A stretch of 64,000 nt of DNA from Salinirubrum litoreum (GCF_020567425.1 NZ_JAJCVJ010000003.1:496001-560000), one strand, 5' to 3'. Positions 17,502 to 25,969 are shown, counted from the first letter of the stretch. Numbers and translations are program-made. Notes: generated by a model from the letters alone, not told the origin.

Positions 17502-17919
17502 TACGACTCCCCGTTCGACACCAACGGTCTTGACTAAACACTGGCTAACTGTGATAGGGGGACCGAAACACCGACTCGACGCAGCCGACCGCCAGACAGC
17601 AGATCGTCGATCTCGCGGGCCGCCGACCGCCCACCCACGGCCTCGCCTCCGACCGTCGATCACTCGTTCGCCACACGTACGACCTGGCTCGGCTCCGGGT
17701 CGACGTCTCCCGGCGTTCACCGCTCGTCCCACAGTTCTGCGGGGTCGTCGGCCCGCAGACGCCCGATCCGGCGGCAGACCTGCTTGACCGCTGTGGGCGG
17801 TCGCGTCCGGCCACCCCGCCGCCTGAGGGTCGCATCGGCAGGGTCTGACGACTGCAGGGACTGCCCGGTTAAGCCACTCTTAACGCCCGACGAGTCGGCA
17901 ACAGAGCCCACCGCTGTCG
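17502..17919. other. Gene-free divergent region
   Basis: About 420 bases between the glycan operon (minus) and the MFS gene (plus). It holds the minus-strand TATA element near 17535, and TTAAGCC and CTCTTAACGC around 17868-17886, which could be the MFS promoter. The remaining GC-rich stretch has only arginine-rich out-of-frame reading. No repeats or RNA genes were recognised. Confidence 0.5.
17531..17538 (-). promoter_or_regulatory. TATA-like element of the seven-gene glycan operon
   Basis: TTTAGTCA on the minus strand lies about 30-37 bases before the ATG at 17501, which gives a leader of only a few bases. It is the only A/T-rich element close to the start and supports 17501 over the long in-frame extension to 17732. 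Confidence 0.45.
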
Positions 17920-19245
17920 GTGAGGGACGCTGACCGTCGATCGGTGCGTGACGCGCTCTCGTCGAAGGACGATGCCGATAAGCCGCTCCAGTCCCTTCTG
18001 CCGACAGTGACGACGCGACAGGATCGGACCGCGCTGGCGGGAATCGTCTTTCTCGTGCTGTTCGCGCAGGTCCTGCTCTACCCCGGCATCGACGCGCTCG
18101 TCGCGGCGCTCGGTGCGGAGACGCGACTCTCGGCGAGTATGTGGTTCCTCGCCGTCGAGTACGCCGCCTTCGTCGCCTTCGCCGTCGTCTGGGGGGCGCT
18201 CAGCGACGCGACCGGCCGCCGTGTTCCGTTCGTCGTGTGCGGTGCGCTGGGCGGTGCGGTCGGCTACGCCGTGCTCGCGTTCGTGCCCGTCGCCTCCTTC
18301 GAGACGATCCTCCTCTTACGACTGTTTCAGGGTGCGACTACCATCGGCGCGTTCTCGCTGGCGATCACGATGCTGATGGACCTGCCGGGCGGTCACGGCC
18401 GGAACATGGGCTCTGCCGGTATCGCGATCGGCGGGGGCACCGCCCTGGGCGCACCGATCGGCGGGCAACTGTACGAGGTCGGCCCGCTGGTGCCGGTGGC
18501 GGTCGCGGCCGGCCTGTTCGTACTGGTCGCACTGCTGGCGCTGACTGTGAACGACCGCGCGCCGGGCGAGCGTGGCACCTCGCACCCCTCGGCAGCCGCC
18601 GACACCGGCGGATCTCGCCTCGGTGCCGGCGCGGTCTCGTCTGCGCTGTCGGGACTCGCCCGCCGACCGATCCTGCTCGTCCCCTACGCCTTCGGCTTCG
18701 TGGACCGACTGACGGCCGGCTTCTTCGCGCTGGTCGGGACGCTCTACTTCCGGGAGACGTTCACGCTCTCGCCCGGCGAGACTGGTCTGCTCCTCGCGTG
18801 TTTCTTCGCACCGTTCGCACTCCTCCAGTACCCCTTCGGGAAACTGTCTGACCGAGTCGGTCGCGTCGCGCCCGTCCTCGCCGGATCGGCGGTGTACGGG
18901 CTGGTCGTGATCGTCGTCGGCCTCGCACCGACCGCGACGACCGCCGCGATCGCGATGGTCGGCGTCGGCGTCGTCGGGGCGTTGATGGCCCCCGCGACGA
19001 TGGCACTCGTCACCGACCTGGCGAGCGAGACCGAACGCGGGGCCGCGATGGCCGGCTTCAACGTCTTCGGCAGTCTCGGCTTCCTCGCCGGCGTGCTGGT
19101 CGGCGGGACGGTGGCGGGGCTGTTCGGCTACTTCTGGGCGTTCGTCGTTGCCGGCGGCATCGAACTTCTCGTCGTCGTCCTGTCGCTGCCGGCGCTCTCG
19201 CGGCTCTCGGTCGGGACCGACAGATCGCCGGTCCTCACCGACTGA
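17920..19245 (+). CDS. MFS transporter
   Basis: A 441-residue major facilitator with about 12 hydrophobic segments. The loop after the second segment has GALSDATGRRVPFVVCG, the G-x-L-x-D-x-x-G-R-R/K motif, and the matching loop in the second half has YPFGKLSDRVGRVAPV. The central loop (~residues 205-235) is hydrophilic. It starts with GTG at 17920, and the first ~30 residues are soluble and acidic. Drug or metabolite efflux is the common annotation of such relatives; the substrate is unknown. It stands alone. Confidence 0.8.
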   Translation: MRDADRRSVRDALSSKDDADKPLQSLLPTVTTRQDRTALAGIVFLVLFAQVLLYPGIDALVAALGAETRLSASMWFLAVEYAAFVAFAVVWGALSDATGRRVPFVVCGALGGAVGYAVLAFVPVASFETILLLRLFQGATTIGAFSLAITMLMDLPGGHGRNMGSAGIAIGGGTALGAPIGGQLYEVGPLVPVAVAAGLFVLVALLALTVNDRAPGERGTSHPSAAADTGGSRLGAGAVSSALSGLARRPILLVPYAFGFVDRLTAGFFALVGTLYFRETFTLSPGETGLLLACFFAPFALLQYPFGKLSDRVGRVAPVLAGSAVYGLVVIVVGLAPTATTAAIAMVGVGVVGALMAPATMALVTDLASETERGAAMAGFNVFGSLGFLAGVLVGGTVAGLFGYFWAFVVAGGIELLVVVLSLPALSRLSVGTDRSPVLTD

Positions 19246-19379
19246 GGCCGTTCCTCGGTCGCTCGTGTGTCGGTGGTCAGTCTCTCGGTGGCTCGTGTGG
19301 CCGTGGCTCGTCTCTCGCTCGTGTGCCGACAGCGTTCCGCGACCCCAAACCACATTCTCACTGCCTCCGACAGACCGGT

Positions 19380-19874
19380 ATGTCCACTCCGAGCGACCCA
19401 CCCTTCGCCGGCGAAGACCACGAGAGACACGTCGGGCGAGCGATCGAACTCGCCCGCGAGGCGGGCGACCGGGGCGACGGCCCCTTCGGGACCGTGCTGG
19501 TTCGAGACGACGAGGTCGTCCTCGAAGCGCGGAATCGCGAGGTGACCGACGACGACCTCGCAGAACACCCGGAACTCTCGCTGGCGCGACGGGCGACCCG
19601 CGAGTTCGACGCCGAGACCCGCGCCGAGATCACGATGTACACCAGCACCGAACCGTGTCCGATGTGTGCCGCAGGGACCGCCTACGCCGGACTCGGTGGG
19701 GTGGTCTACAGCGTCTCGGGTGCGCGACTCGGCGAACTGCGCGACGGACCCGAGGGTATCCCCTGTGGAGAGGTCTTCGAACGACTCGGCCGGGAGATTC
19801 CGGTCCACGGACCGGTGCTCGCCGAGGAGGGCGAGGCGGTCCACCGCGAGTACGGCGCGATCAGCGACGACTGA
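19380..19874 (+). CDS. Nucleoside/base deaminase (CMP/dCMP deaminase fold)
   Basis: A 164-residue zinc deaminase. The zinc site is visible as H-P-E within AEHPELSLARRA (His ligand and catalytic Glu) and PCPMC in STEPCPMCAAGTAYAG (two Cys ligands). DGPFGTVLVRDDEVV matches the N-terminal strands of guanine/cytosine deaminase-type enzymes. The Met at 19380 is preferred to the in-frame codon at 19323 because family similarity begins just after it. Guanine deaminase or tRNA/adenosine-type activity cannot be separated by eye. Confidence 0.82.
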   Translation: MSTPSDPPFAGEDHERHVGRAIELAREAGDRGDGPFGTVLVRDDEVVLEARNREVTDDDLAEHPELSLARRATREFDAETRAEITMYTSTEPCPMCAAGTAYAGLGGVVYSVSGARLGELRDGPEGIPCGEVFERLGREIPVHGPVLAEEGEAVHREYGAISDD

Positions 19875-20084
19875 GCCGGTTCCGAGACGACGGCGTCGAC
19901 CCGGCACCCCAAGTGACCCACGCGTCACCGGGTGACGTCGAGGTACGCGAACCGCTAAACCCCCGGCGTGCGTCTATCGAAGTGTGACTGTACGTATCGA
20001 CGGCCGCGACCGCGCGATTCGGCGCTCCGTCCGCCGAGAGACATCGATGACGCGAGCCGACAGCCGGCGACCCGGAGGACCCAG

Positions 20085-20726
20085 ATGAGCGGTCCCCACC
20101 AGAACCAGCCTGTCGCGACCGCCGGCACGGCACCGGAGGACGCGCAGGCCGGGGTCGTACTCGTCCACGGACGCGGCGCGACCGCACGCGGGATGGTCGG
20201 CATCGCCGAGGACATCGGCGTCGACGGTGTCGCCTATCGCGCGCCACAGGCCGCGCGCGGGTCGTGGTACCCCAACCGGTTCATCGCCCCCATCGAACAG
20301 AACGAGCCACACCTCGCGTCCGCGCTGCAAGCCGTCTCGGACTCGGTCGAGTCGTTCGTCGATGCGGGCATCCCCTACGACCGGATCGTCGTCCTCGGCT
20401 TCTCACAGGGCGCGTGTCTCGGGAGCGAGTTCGTCGCCCGGACGACCCGCCGCTACGGCGGTGTGGTCGCCTTCAGCGGCGGCCTGATCGGACCACTCGG
20501 CTCCGAGTTCGACCACGAGGGCGATCTGGAAGGGACGCCGGTCTTCCTCGGCTGTAGTGACAGCGACCCGCACATCCCGGTCGAGCGCGTCCACGAGACC
20601 CGCGACGTGTTCGAACGACTCGGCGGCGAGGTCGAAGAACGCATCTACGAGGGGATGGGCCACACGATCAACGCCGACGAGATCGGCTACGTGCGTGAGC
20701 TGTTGTCGGACCTGACGAGCGACTGA
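20085..20726 (+). CDS. Phospholipase/carboxylesterase family alpha/beta hydrolase
   Basis: A 213-residue serine esterase of the carboxylesterase/thioesterase group. The catalytic triad can be placed: Ser in LGFSQGACLG (~residue 108), Asp in CSDSDPHIPVERV (~residue 162) and His in YEGMGHTINADE (~residue 192). VLVHGRGATARGM forms the oxyanion region. The ATG at 20085 has GGAG at about 20075, and the upstream in-frame extension reads as Arg-rich noise. It converges on the aldolase gene 15 bases downstream. The physiological ester is unknown. Confidence 0.85.
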   Translation: MSGPHQNQPVATAGTAPEDAQAGVVLVHGRGATARGMVGIAEDIGVDGVAYRAPQAARGSWYPNRFIAPIEQNEPHLASALQAVSDSVESFVDAGIPYDRIVVLGFSQGACLGSEFVARTTRRYGGVVAFSGGLIGPLGSEFDHEGDLEGTPVFLGCSDSDPHIPVERVHETRDVFERLGGEVEERIYEGMGHTINADEIGYVRELLSDLTSD

Positions 20727-20741
20727 ACCGGCCGTCGATCC

Positions 20742-21389
20742 TCACTCCCGCGCGGATTCGATCGCCTCGCGGAACTGCTCTGCTCGCTCTGTCAGTGCGG
20801 CGTAGTCCTCGCGTTCGACCGCGTCGCCGTCGACCAGCGAACTCCCGACACCGACGCCGCCTGCTCCGGCGTCGAAGAAGTCCGCGACGTTGTCCAGCGA
20901 GACGCCGCCGGTCGGGAGCAGTGGGAGTTGCCCGAGTGGCCCGCCGATGGCTCCGACGTAATCCGGGCCGAGCGGCCCGGCGGGGAACACCTTCAGCAGG
21001 TCTGCGCCGGCCTCGCTGGCCTCGACGGCCTCGGTCGGGGTGGCGACACCGGGGGCGACCGCGACCCCGTGGCGGTTGCAGGTCTCGACGACGCCCCGGT
21101 CGAAACTTGGCGTGACGACGAAGTCCGCGCCGGCCCGGAGCGCGGCGCTCGCGGTCTCCGAGTCGAGGACGGTGCCGACCCCGATCAGGGCGTCCTCGCG
21201 GTCGAAGGCGTCGGTCAGGTGGTCGATGGTGTCGATCGCGCCGGGCGTGTCGGCGGTCACTTCCAGCGTCGTGACGCCGCCGGCGACGAGGGCGTCGACG
21301 ACGCGGTGGGTCTGTTCGGCGGGGACGCCCCGGAGGATGCCGACGATACCGGTGTCGAGGATACGACTGACTGCGACGTGTCGCTGCAT
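20742..21389 (-). CDS. 2-dehydro-3-deoxy-6-phosphogluconate/galactonate aldolase (KDPG/KDPGal aldolase, Eda/DgoA type)
   Basis: Class I aldolase of 215 residues that cleaves KDPG or KDPGal to pyruvate and glyceraldehyde-3-phosphate. The Schiff-base lysine is K133 in DLLKVFPAGPLG, with E43 in TTLEVTADTPG and the GVGTVLD and TPSFDRGV segments of the family. PTGGVSLDN binds phosphate. It lies 1.9 kb from the galactoside operon, separated by the hairpin-rich island and iclR, so a role in galactonate breakdown is likely but inferred. No kinase for KDG/KDGal is present in the window. Confidence 0.88.
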   Translation of the reverse strand: MQRHVAVSRILDTGIVGILRGVPAEQTHRVVDALVAGGVTTLEVTADTPGAIDTIDHLTDAFDREDALIGVGTVLDSETASAALRAGADFVVTPSFDRGVVETCNRHGVAVAPGVATPTEAVEASEAGADLLKVFPAGPLGPDYVGAIGGPLGQLPLLPTGGVSLDNVADFFDAGAGGVGVGSSLVDGDAVEREDYAALTERAEQFREAIESARE

Positions 21390-21523
21390 ACTCGGGTGTC
21401 TGTGGTGGTCGGGATAAATCGGTCGGGGGACGACGTGGATGGTGTCGAATGCACTCTAGACGACGCGAGTCGAGAGCCTCCTTCTGACGGGAGTGTCGTC
21501 GAGTTCGTCGCGGACGACGGGGG

Positions 21524-21619
21524 GTGAAAGCCCCCGGACGATAGGATCATCGTTGGGTGAGTCGCAGACAACGAGCGGTGAAAGCCCCCGGCCCCTTTCA
21601 GTCCCACCCGGGGGAATTT
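21524..21619 (-). repeat. Dispersed repeat element, copy 1
   Basis: On the minus strand it reads GTGGGACTGAAAGG, a short variable part, then GGGGGCTTTCACC. The GTGAAAGCCCCCGG arm (plus strand) is present twice, at 21524-21537 and 21578-21591. The TTTCAGTCCCAC arm is at 21596-21607. The same two words in the same order recur at 36793-36852. I believe similar elements are scattered in haloarchaeal genomes, but I know no function. Confidence 0.6.
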
Positions 21620-21690
21620 GCGAAAGCGCACGCAACTCGCGGTGGACCAGTCAGTTTCAGCGATAGCCTCCCTGCGACCGTCGGCTCACC

Positions 21691-21866
21691 TGAGGCGGCC
21701 CTACGCCGCCGAAGTGCGCGACACGAGACCCGCCCGAGGCGGCCCCACGCCGCCGAGGTGTGGTGGCCGAGGCGGCCTCACGCCGCCGAGGTGTGGTGCC
21801 CGAGGCGACCCTTCGTCGCCGAGGTGTGGCACCCGAACCGGGTGCATCCCGGTGAGGTGTCGCGCC
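21691..21866. repeat. Array of five stem-loop units, four of exactly 33 bp
   Basis: Units begin at 21691 (44 bp, with extra bases), 21735, 21768, 21801 and 21834. Each has a 6-bp stem and 5-base loop followed by GAGGTGTGG-like sequence. Stems are GGCGGC/GCCGCC in units 1-3, GGCGAC/GTCGCC in unit 4 and ACCGGG/CCCGGT in unit 5. The changes in units 4 and 5 keep full pairing, which points to selection on structure. Loops vary (CCTAC, CCCAC, CTCAC, CCTTC, TGCAT). A reading frame crosses the array as an 11-residue repeat, but it has no other sign of coding. Confidence 0.75.
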
Positions 21867-21983
21867 AGCCCGTTCGACTGGTCAGGAGCGCGTTCGCTTG
21901 GTCGTTCGTGACGATTAGCGAATCTAAGAATATTCCGTTCGTATATTTTTGATTTGGATTTCTGCGGTTGCGGTCGGCGCGCG

Positions 21984-22134
21984 CGAGGAGTCGTCCTCGT
22001 GAGCTTGCGAACAGGGCGAGACCGGAGGTCTCGCCAGCAACCGGCGCGAAGCGCCGGTGACGAGGGTCAGCGAGAGCGTCGCTCTCGCCAGACGTGCGAG
22101 GGAGTCGGATGCGGGCGGTGCGGAGAGCATCCGA
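21984..22134. repeat. Run of five perfect inverted repeats with short loops
   Basis: Hairpins: CGAGGA/TCCTCG at 21984-21999 (loop GTCG); GCGAGACC/GGTCTCGC at 22016-22034 (loop GGA); ACCGGCGC/GCGCCGGT at 22040-22058 (loop GAA); GCGAGAGC/GCTCTCGC at 22070-22088 (loop GTC); TCGGATGC/GCATCCGA at 22105-22134 (14-base loop). Three of them have an 8-bp stem and 3-base loop but unrelated stem sequences. Such hairpin runs occur between genes in haloarchaea. Their role may be in transcription termination, chromosome structure or RNA processing. Confidence 0.7.
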
Positions 22135-22445
22135 CGAGGTTGGGGAGTGTGAGGTGCGGTGCTGTCGCGGTTCCACTGGGAGGTGCGCTAGATTGAGTGA
22201 GGTTGCCGGTGCGGTGCTGTGTGGTCGCGTTCGCAGTGCTGTGCGGTCTGCGGTTGCTGTCGCGGATGCGTGCTTCTCGTCGGTGCGCTAGCAATCGTCG
22301 CGTTGCTGTCGCTGTTGTGGTCCCGGTAGCTGTCCGCGTGCTGATCACGCCCGAACTCGTCACAACCCGACTTCAGAGCCACGTCCCTACAGCACCATTG
22401 CGCGCAACACCACCGAACACACCAGTTTGAACCCACCCACTCCAC

Positions 22446-22506
22446 GCTTTCACCGATACAAAACGAAACTCACGGACGAAATCTCGTTCACCATTACAAA
22501 ACGAAT
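22446..22506. promoter_or_regulatory. Two IclR operator-like sites 3' of iclR
   Basis: Sites at 22446-22468 and 22484-22506 share TTCACC-(3)-TAC-AAAACGAA and match the 23-base site upstream of iclR at 23292-23314. The second keeps TCGTT/AACGA inverted ends. They lie 11-71 bases beyond the iclR stop codon, an unusual place for an operator. Binding by the IclR protein is inferred. Confidence 0.5.
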
Positions 22507-22516
22507 CCAACCAGAC

Positions 22517-23260
22517 TCACTCCGCGAGCGCCAACTCGACACTCTTCGCCGCACTCAACACCAGCCCCGGCAGGTCCTCCTCCAGTCGCTTCCCGGAGAG
22601 ACGCTCACCCGGTCCCACGACCGACACACTCGCCACGACACCCGTTTCGCCACGGATCGGTGCCGCCACGCCACGCATCCCCTCGAAGAACTCGCCACGG
22701 TCGTAGGCCAACCCCCGGTCTGCGACCGAGCGCAGTTCCGCCCGTAGGTCGGCCGACTCAGTCACCGTCCGACCGGTGTGTCGGGACAAGCCACCCTCAC
22801 AGTAGTCGTCCACCGCGTCCGGTGAGTCGTAGGCGAGCAACGCCTTCCCGCCGGCCGTCGCGTGCAGTGGCACTCGACTGCCAAGTCGAACCCGGCGGTC
22901 GTTCCGGTCGGCGTCCTGCACGTCGGCGTACACCGCCTCGCGGTCCTCTCGGAGCAGGACCGCCGCCGACTCCCCGCTGGACTCCGACAGCGCGGTCACC
23001 TCCGACCGAGCGACCGTCGGAATCTGCATCCCGTCGCGGACCGCCATCCCCAGATCGAGGAGCTTCAACCCCAACCGATACCGACCGTCCTCCCGCCGCA
23101 CGACGCCCAGTGCTTCCAGCGTGGCGAGGTGGTTGTGAGCCGTCGCCTTCGAGACGCCCACCTCGTCGGCGAGTTCCGTCACACCGGCGTCTTCCACCGG
23201 GACCAGCGCGTGGACGATGCGGGCTGTCGTGTGGGTCGCTCCGACCGGATAGTCGCTCAT
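22517..23260 (-). CDS. IclR family transcriptional regulator
   Basis: A 247-residue DNA-binding regulator. The N-terminal winged helix-turn-helix covers residues ~10-75 (VTELADEVGVSKATAHNHLATLEALGVV). The C-terminal effector domain starts near residue 85 and includes LHATAGGKALLAY and GMRGVAAPI, typical of IclR ligand-binding domains. The ATG at 23260 is 24-30 bases downstream of a minus-strand TATA element (23284-23290), so the message is probably leaderless and this start is preferred to the in-frame codon at 23284. It diverges from the galactoside operon and very likely controls it, with a sugar acid as possible effector. Confidence 0.88.
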   Translation of the reverse strand: MSDYPVGATHTTARIVHALVPVEDAGVTELADEVGVSKATAHNHLATLEALGVVRREDGRYRLGLKLLDLGMAVRDGMQIPTVARSEVTALSESSGESAAVLLREDREAVYADVQDADRNDRRVRLGSRVPLHATAGGKALLAYDSPDAVDDYCEGGLSRHTGRTVTESADLRAELRSVADRGLAYDRGEFFEGMRGVAAPIRGETGVVASVSVVGPGERLSGKRLEEDLPGLVLSAAKSVELALAE

Positions 23261-23568
23261 ACTCCCGTTCGCACGCGCAGTCACTTAAATATCGTTCACC
23301 GATACCGAACGAATCTGGTCGAACGTGAACGATCATGAGGAATATTCACTTCGGCACGATCGTCGTCGAGAGTCCGTGAATCTGCCGAAATCCCCGGAAT
23401 CTCCCCGGATGCGACCGGCAGTGTTGTTCGGTATCGCCGAACACCGAGAATATGAATAACCCCCTTGCGTTCACGAAAACGACTGTCTTAGCGTCTCTAA
23501 ACGTCGATCGCTGAAATCTACCCCAAGTTTTAAGTCGCAACTTTCCAAACCGTGATGATGGACACATC
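23261..23568. promoter_or_regulatory. Divergent control region of iclR and the galactoside operon
   Basis: About 308 bases. The minus-strand TATA element ATTTAAG lies at 23284-23290. The plus-strand element GTTTTAAGT at 23527-23535 gives an expected start near 23557, 12 bases before the ATG at 23569. Operator-like sequences: a 23-base site at 23292-23314 (TCGTTCACCGATACC then GAACGAAT), a related half-site at 23319-23332 (TCGAACGTGAACGA), and a perfect inverted repeat TGTTCGG-TATCG-CCGAACA at 23425-23443 that shares CGATACCGAAC with the first. The first site directly abuts the iclR TATA box, which suggests autoregulation. Confidence 0.65.
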
Positions 23569-24948
23569 ATGACAGATGATCACACGAACGCGGTCGGCAG
23601 ACGACGCATCCTCCAGGGTGCCGGTGCGGCCACGCTCGCGGGACTGGCGGGCTGTGTCGGAACCGGTGACCCGACCCCGACGCCCGGATCGAGCGGCGGC
23701 GGCGGTGGCGACGACAGCGGTGGCGGCGGTGGCGGCGACACGACGACGGAATCGCAGATGGCCCAGTCGATCGAGGTGTGGGGCTGGGACGTCGCGGCGA
23801 AGTCGCTCGACCTGATCGACGAACCGTACGAGGAGGCGAACGGCGGCGACGTGTCGATCACCCAGATCGGCCGCGCCGACATGAAAGACAAGTTCAAGTC
23901 CACGCTCCTCTCCGGATCCGGCGCACCTGCCGCCGCGATGATGGAGAGCGTCGACGCCGCCTCGTGGGTCGACACGGGCGGCCTGCGCGACATCTCGGCG
24001 TGGCTCGACGAGGCCGGGATCAAAGACCAGTTCGTCGAGGGCAAGTGGGGTCCGCTGGAGAAGGACGGCGGCACCTACGCGCTCCCGTGGGACATCGGCC
24101 CGGTCGGGACGTTCTACCGCCGCGACGTGATGGAGAACCACGACATCGACCCGACGAGCGTCGAGACGTGGGACCAGTACATCGAGGAGGGCCAGAAGCT
24201 CCCCGACGACCAGTACCTGCTCAACCTCCCGTCGAACGACTACGACGGTCTGTGGCGGATGATGTTCCGTCAACTCGGCGGTCAACCGTTCACCGCGAAC
24301 GGGGCGGTCAACATCCACTCCGACAAGAGTCTGCAGGTCGCGCGCATCCTCAAGCGCATCCGCGATTCGGGCATCGCCAACGACCTCGCCTCGTGGTCCT
24401 CCTCGTGGTTCACCGCCTTCGGCGAAGGCACCACTGCGAGTCTGACTGCGGGCGCGTGGATGGAGGGCACCCTGAAGGCCGAACTGGGCGACACGTCCGG
24501 CCAGTGGGGCGTCATCAAGCCGCCGGCGATCGAGTCCGGCGGCTCCCGTGCGACCAACTGGGGCGGCTCGAACGTCACCATCCCGGCGCAGGTCTCCGAC
24601 GACGTGGCCCGGCGCGCGTGGGACTACATGGCCTTCACCCTCGGCTCTGCGGAGCACCAGATCACGATGTACCAGGAGTACGGCATCTTCCCGGCGCTGG
24701 AGTCGGCCTACGAGTCCGACGCCTTCGACCAGCAGAACGAGTTCCTCGGCGGGCAGGAGGCCGGTCGGATGTACGCCGAGATCGCGCCGGAGATCGCGCC
24801 GTACCGCTACACGGTCGACACGCCCGAGGTGACGAAGGCGGTCAACACCCACTTCCGGGACATGATGACCGGCGACAAGACGCCGAAAGAAGCTGTCGAC
24901 GCGGCCGCACAGCAGGTCGCCGACCGCACCGACCGGGACCTCGCCTGA
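23569..24948 (+). CDS. Sugar ABC transporter substrate-binding lipoprotein
   Basis: A 459-residue binding protein that captures a sugar outside the cell for the ABC importer. It has a Tat-type signal (GRRRILQGAG) with a lipobox LAGC giving Cys29 as the lipid-modified residue. A Gly/Ser/Asp-rich spacer (residues ~38-60) follows, then an extracellular solute-binding domain of family 1 (YEEANGGDVSI, AAMMESVDAASWVD, YALPWDIGPVGTFYRRDVM). It is the first gene of a transporter-plus-catabolic operon. The downstream galactosidases and galactonate dehydratase suggest a galactoside or galactose ligand. Confidence 0.9.
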   Translation: MTDDHTNAVGRRRILQGAGAATLAGLAGCVGTGDPTPTPGSSGGGGGDDSGGGGGGDTTTESQMAQSIEVWGWDVAAKSLDLIDEPYEEANGGDVSITQIGRADMKDKFKSTLLSGSGAPAAAMMESVDAASWVDTGGLRDISAWLDEAGIKDQFVEGKWGPLEKDGGTYALPWDIGPVGTFYRRDVMENHDIDPTSVETWDQYIEEGQKLPDDQYLLNLPSNDYDGLWRMMFRQLGGQPFTANGAVNIHSDKSLQVARILKRIRDSGIANDLASWSSSWFTAFGEGTTASLTAGAWMEGTLKAELGDTSGQWGVIKPPAIESGGSRATNWGGSNVTIPAQVSDDVARRAWDYMAFTLGSAEHQITMYQEYGIFPALESAYESDAFDQQNEFLGGQEAGRMYAEIAPEIAPYRYTVDTPEVTKAVNTHFRDMMTGDKTPKEAVDAAAQQVADRTDRDLA

Positions 24949-24955
24949 GGCCACG

Positions 24956-25969
24956 ATGGCCACGCAGGACTCCACCGTTCCGGCCGGTCCGTCGCTGGCT
25001 GACCGCGTGCGGTTCGTCCGTCAGTCGCTGAGCCACCGGCTTCCGAACGCGGGCGAGGGCGTGGTCGGCTACCTCTTCTTGGTGCCGGCGTTTTTGCTGT
25101 TCGGCGTCTTTCTCGCGTTTCCGATCCTCTACACCTTCTACCTCTCCTTTTTCCGGTTCGAGGGCGTGAGCAACGAGACGATCCTCTGGATCGACACCGG
25201 CTTCTTCTCGTACCGACTCACCCGCATCGCCGACCTGGAGTTCGTCGGTCTCTCGAACTACACGGCGATGTTCGCCGACACGCTGTTCCACCAGGCGCTG
25301 TTCAACACGACGTTCATCCTCGTCGTGCAGGTGCCGCTGATGGTCCTCTTCGCGCTCCTCTTTGCGGTGGCGCTGAACGCCTCGTTCGTCAAGTTCCGGG
25401 GCGTCTTCCGGACCGTCCTCGCACTGCCGGTGTCGGCGAACCTCGTCGCGTACTCGACCGTCTTCCTGCTGATGATGCAGGACGCCGGCCTCGTCAACTA
25501 CGTCCTGACGAGTCTCGGGTTGCCCTCGATACCGTGGCTGACCAGTTCCTTCTGGTCCCGGATGACAATCGTCGGCGCGGTGACGTGGCGGTGGACCGGC
25601 TACAACATGATCATCCTCTTGGCGGGGCTCCAGAACGTCCCTCAGCAACTGTACGAGGCGGCCGAGATAGACGGCGCGGGCCGGTGGGAGAAGTTCCGGT
25701 ACGTGACCGTGCCACAGCTTCGACCGGTCCTGCTGTTCGTCTTCGTCACCTCGACGATCGGGACGTTCAAGCTGTTCTCGGAACCGGTGATCATCAACGG
25801 CGGCGGCGCGCCGCTGGACTCGACGATCACCATCGTCCAGTACATCTACCAGACCGCCTTCATCGACTTCCGGTTGGGCTACGCGAGCGCGCTGACCTAC
25901 GTGCTCATCGCGGTGGTCAGCGTCCTCTCTGCGGTCCAGTTGCGAGTCGGAGGTGAGAGCGATGCGTGA
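24956..25969 (+). CDS. Sugar ABC transporter permease (MalF/UgpA type)
   Basis: A 337-residue inner-membrane subunit with about six hydrophobic segments. The EAA loop is visible as YEAAEIDGAGRWEKFRYVTVPQLRPVLL (shown in part: EAAEIDGAG), which docks on the ATPase. The N-terminal ~30 residues are cytoplasmic. It starts 7 bases after the binding-protein stop and overlaps the second permease by 8 bases. Confidence 0.92.
   Translation: MATQDSTVPAGPSLADRVRFVRQSLSHRLPNAGEGVVGYLFLVPAFLLFGVFLAFPILYTFYLSFFRFEGVSNETILWIDTGFFSYRLTRIADLEFVGLSNYTAMFADTLFHQALFNTTFILVVQVPLMVLFALLFAVALNASFVKFRGVFRTVLALPVSANLVAYSTVFLLMMQDAGLVNYVLTSLGLPSIPWLTSSFWSRMTIVGAVTWRWTGYNMIILLAGLQNVPQQLYEAAEIDGAGRWEKFRYVTVPQLRPVLLFVFVTSTIGTFKLFSEPVIINGGGAPLDSTITIVQYIYQTAFIDFRLGYASALTYVLIAVVSVLSAVQLRVGGESDA

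Larger units (their letters stand above)
21390..22516. other. 1.1-kb gene-free, hairpin-rich island
   Basis: Between the aldolase start and the iclR stop I see no convincing gene. In order it holds: two copies of GTGAAAGCCCCCGG with an adjoining TTTCAGTCCCAC element (21524-21619); an array of stem-loop units (21691-21866); an A/T-rich stretch (~21915-21965) unlike its surroundings; five perfect short-loop hairpins (21984-22134); a G/T-rich low-complexity stretch (~22140-22340) with repeated GTGCGGTGCTGT-like words; and two operator-like sites (22446-22506). The features are listed separately. Confidence 0.7.

Noticed and set aside
21691-21866. CRISPR array
   Set aside because: The repeated part includes the whole unit, there are no unique spacers of constant length, and no cas genes occur in the window.
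21557-21952. Plus-strand frame of 131 codons across the hairpin array, with an 11-residue repeat
   Set aside because: The repeat follows from the 33-bp unit length. There is no promoter or other domain, and stem changes that preserve pairing are better explained by structure. I keep a small doubt.
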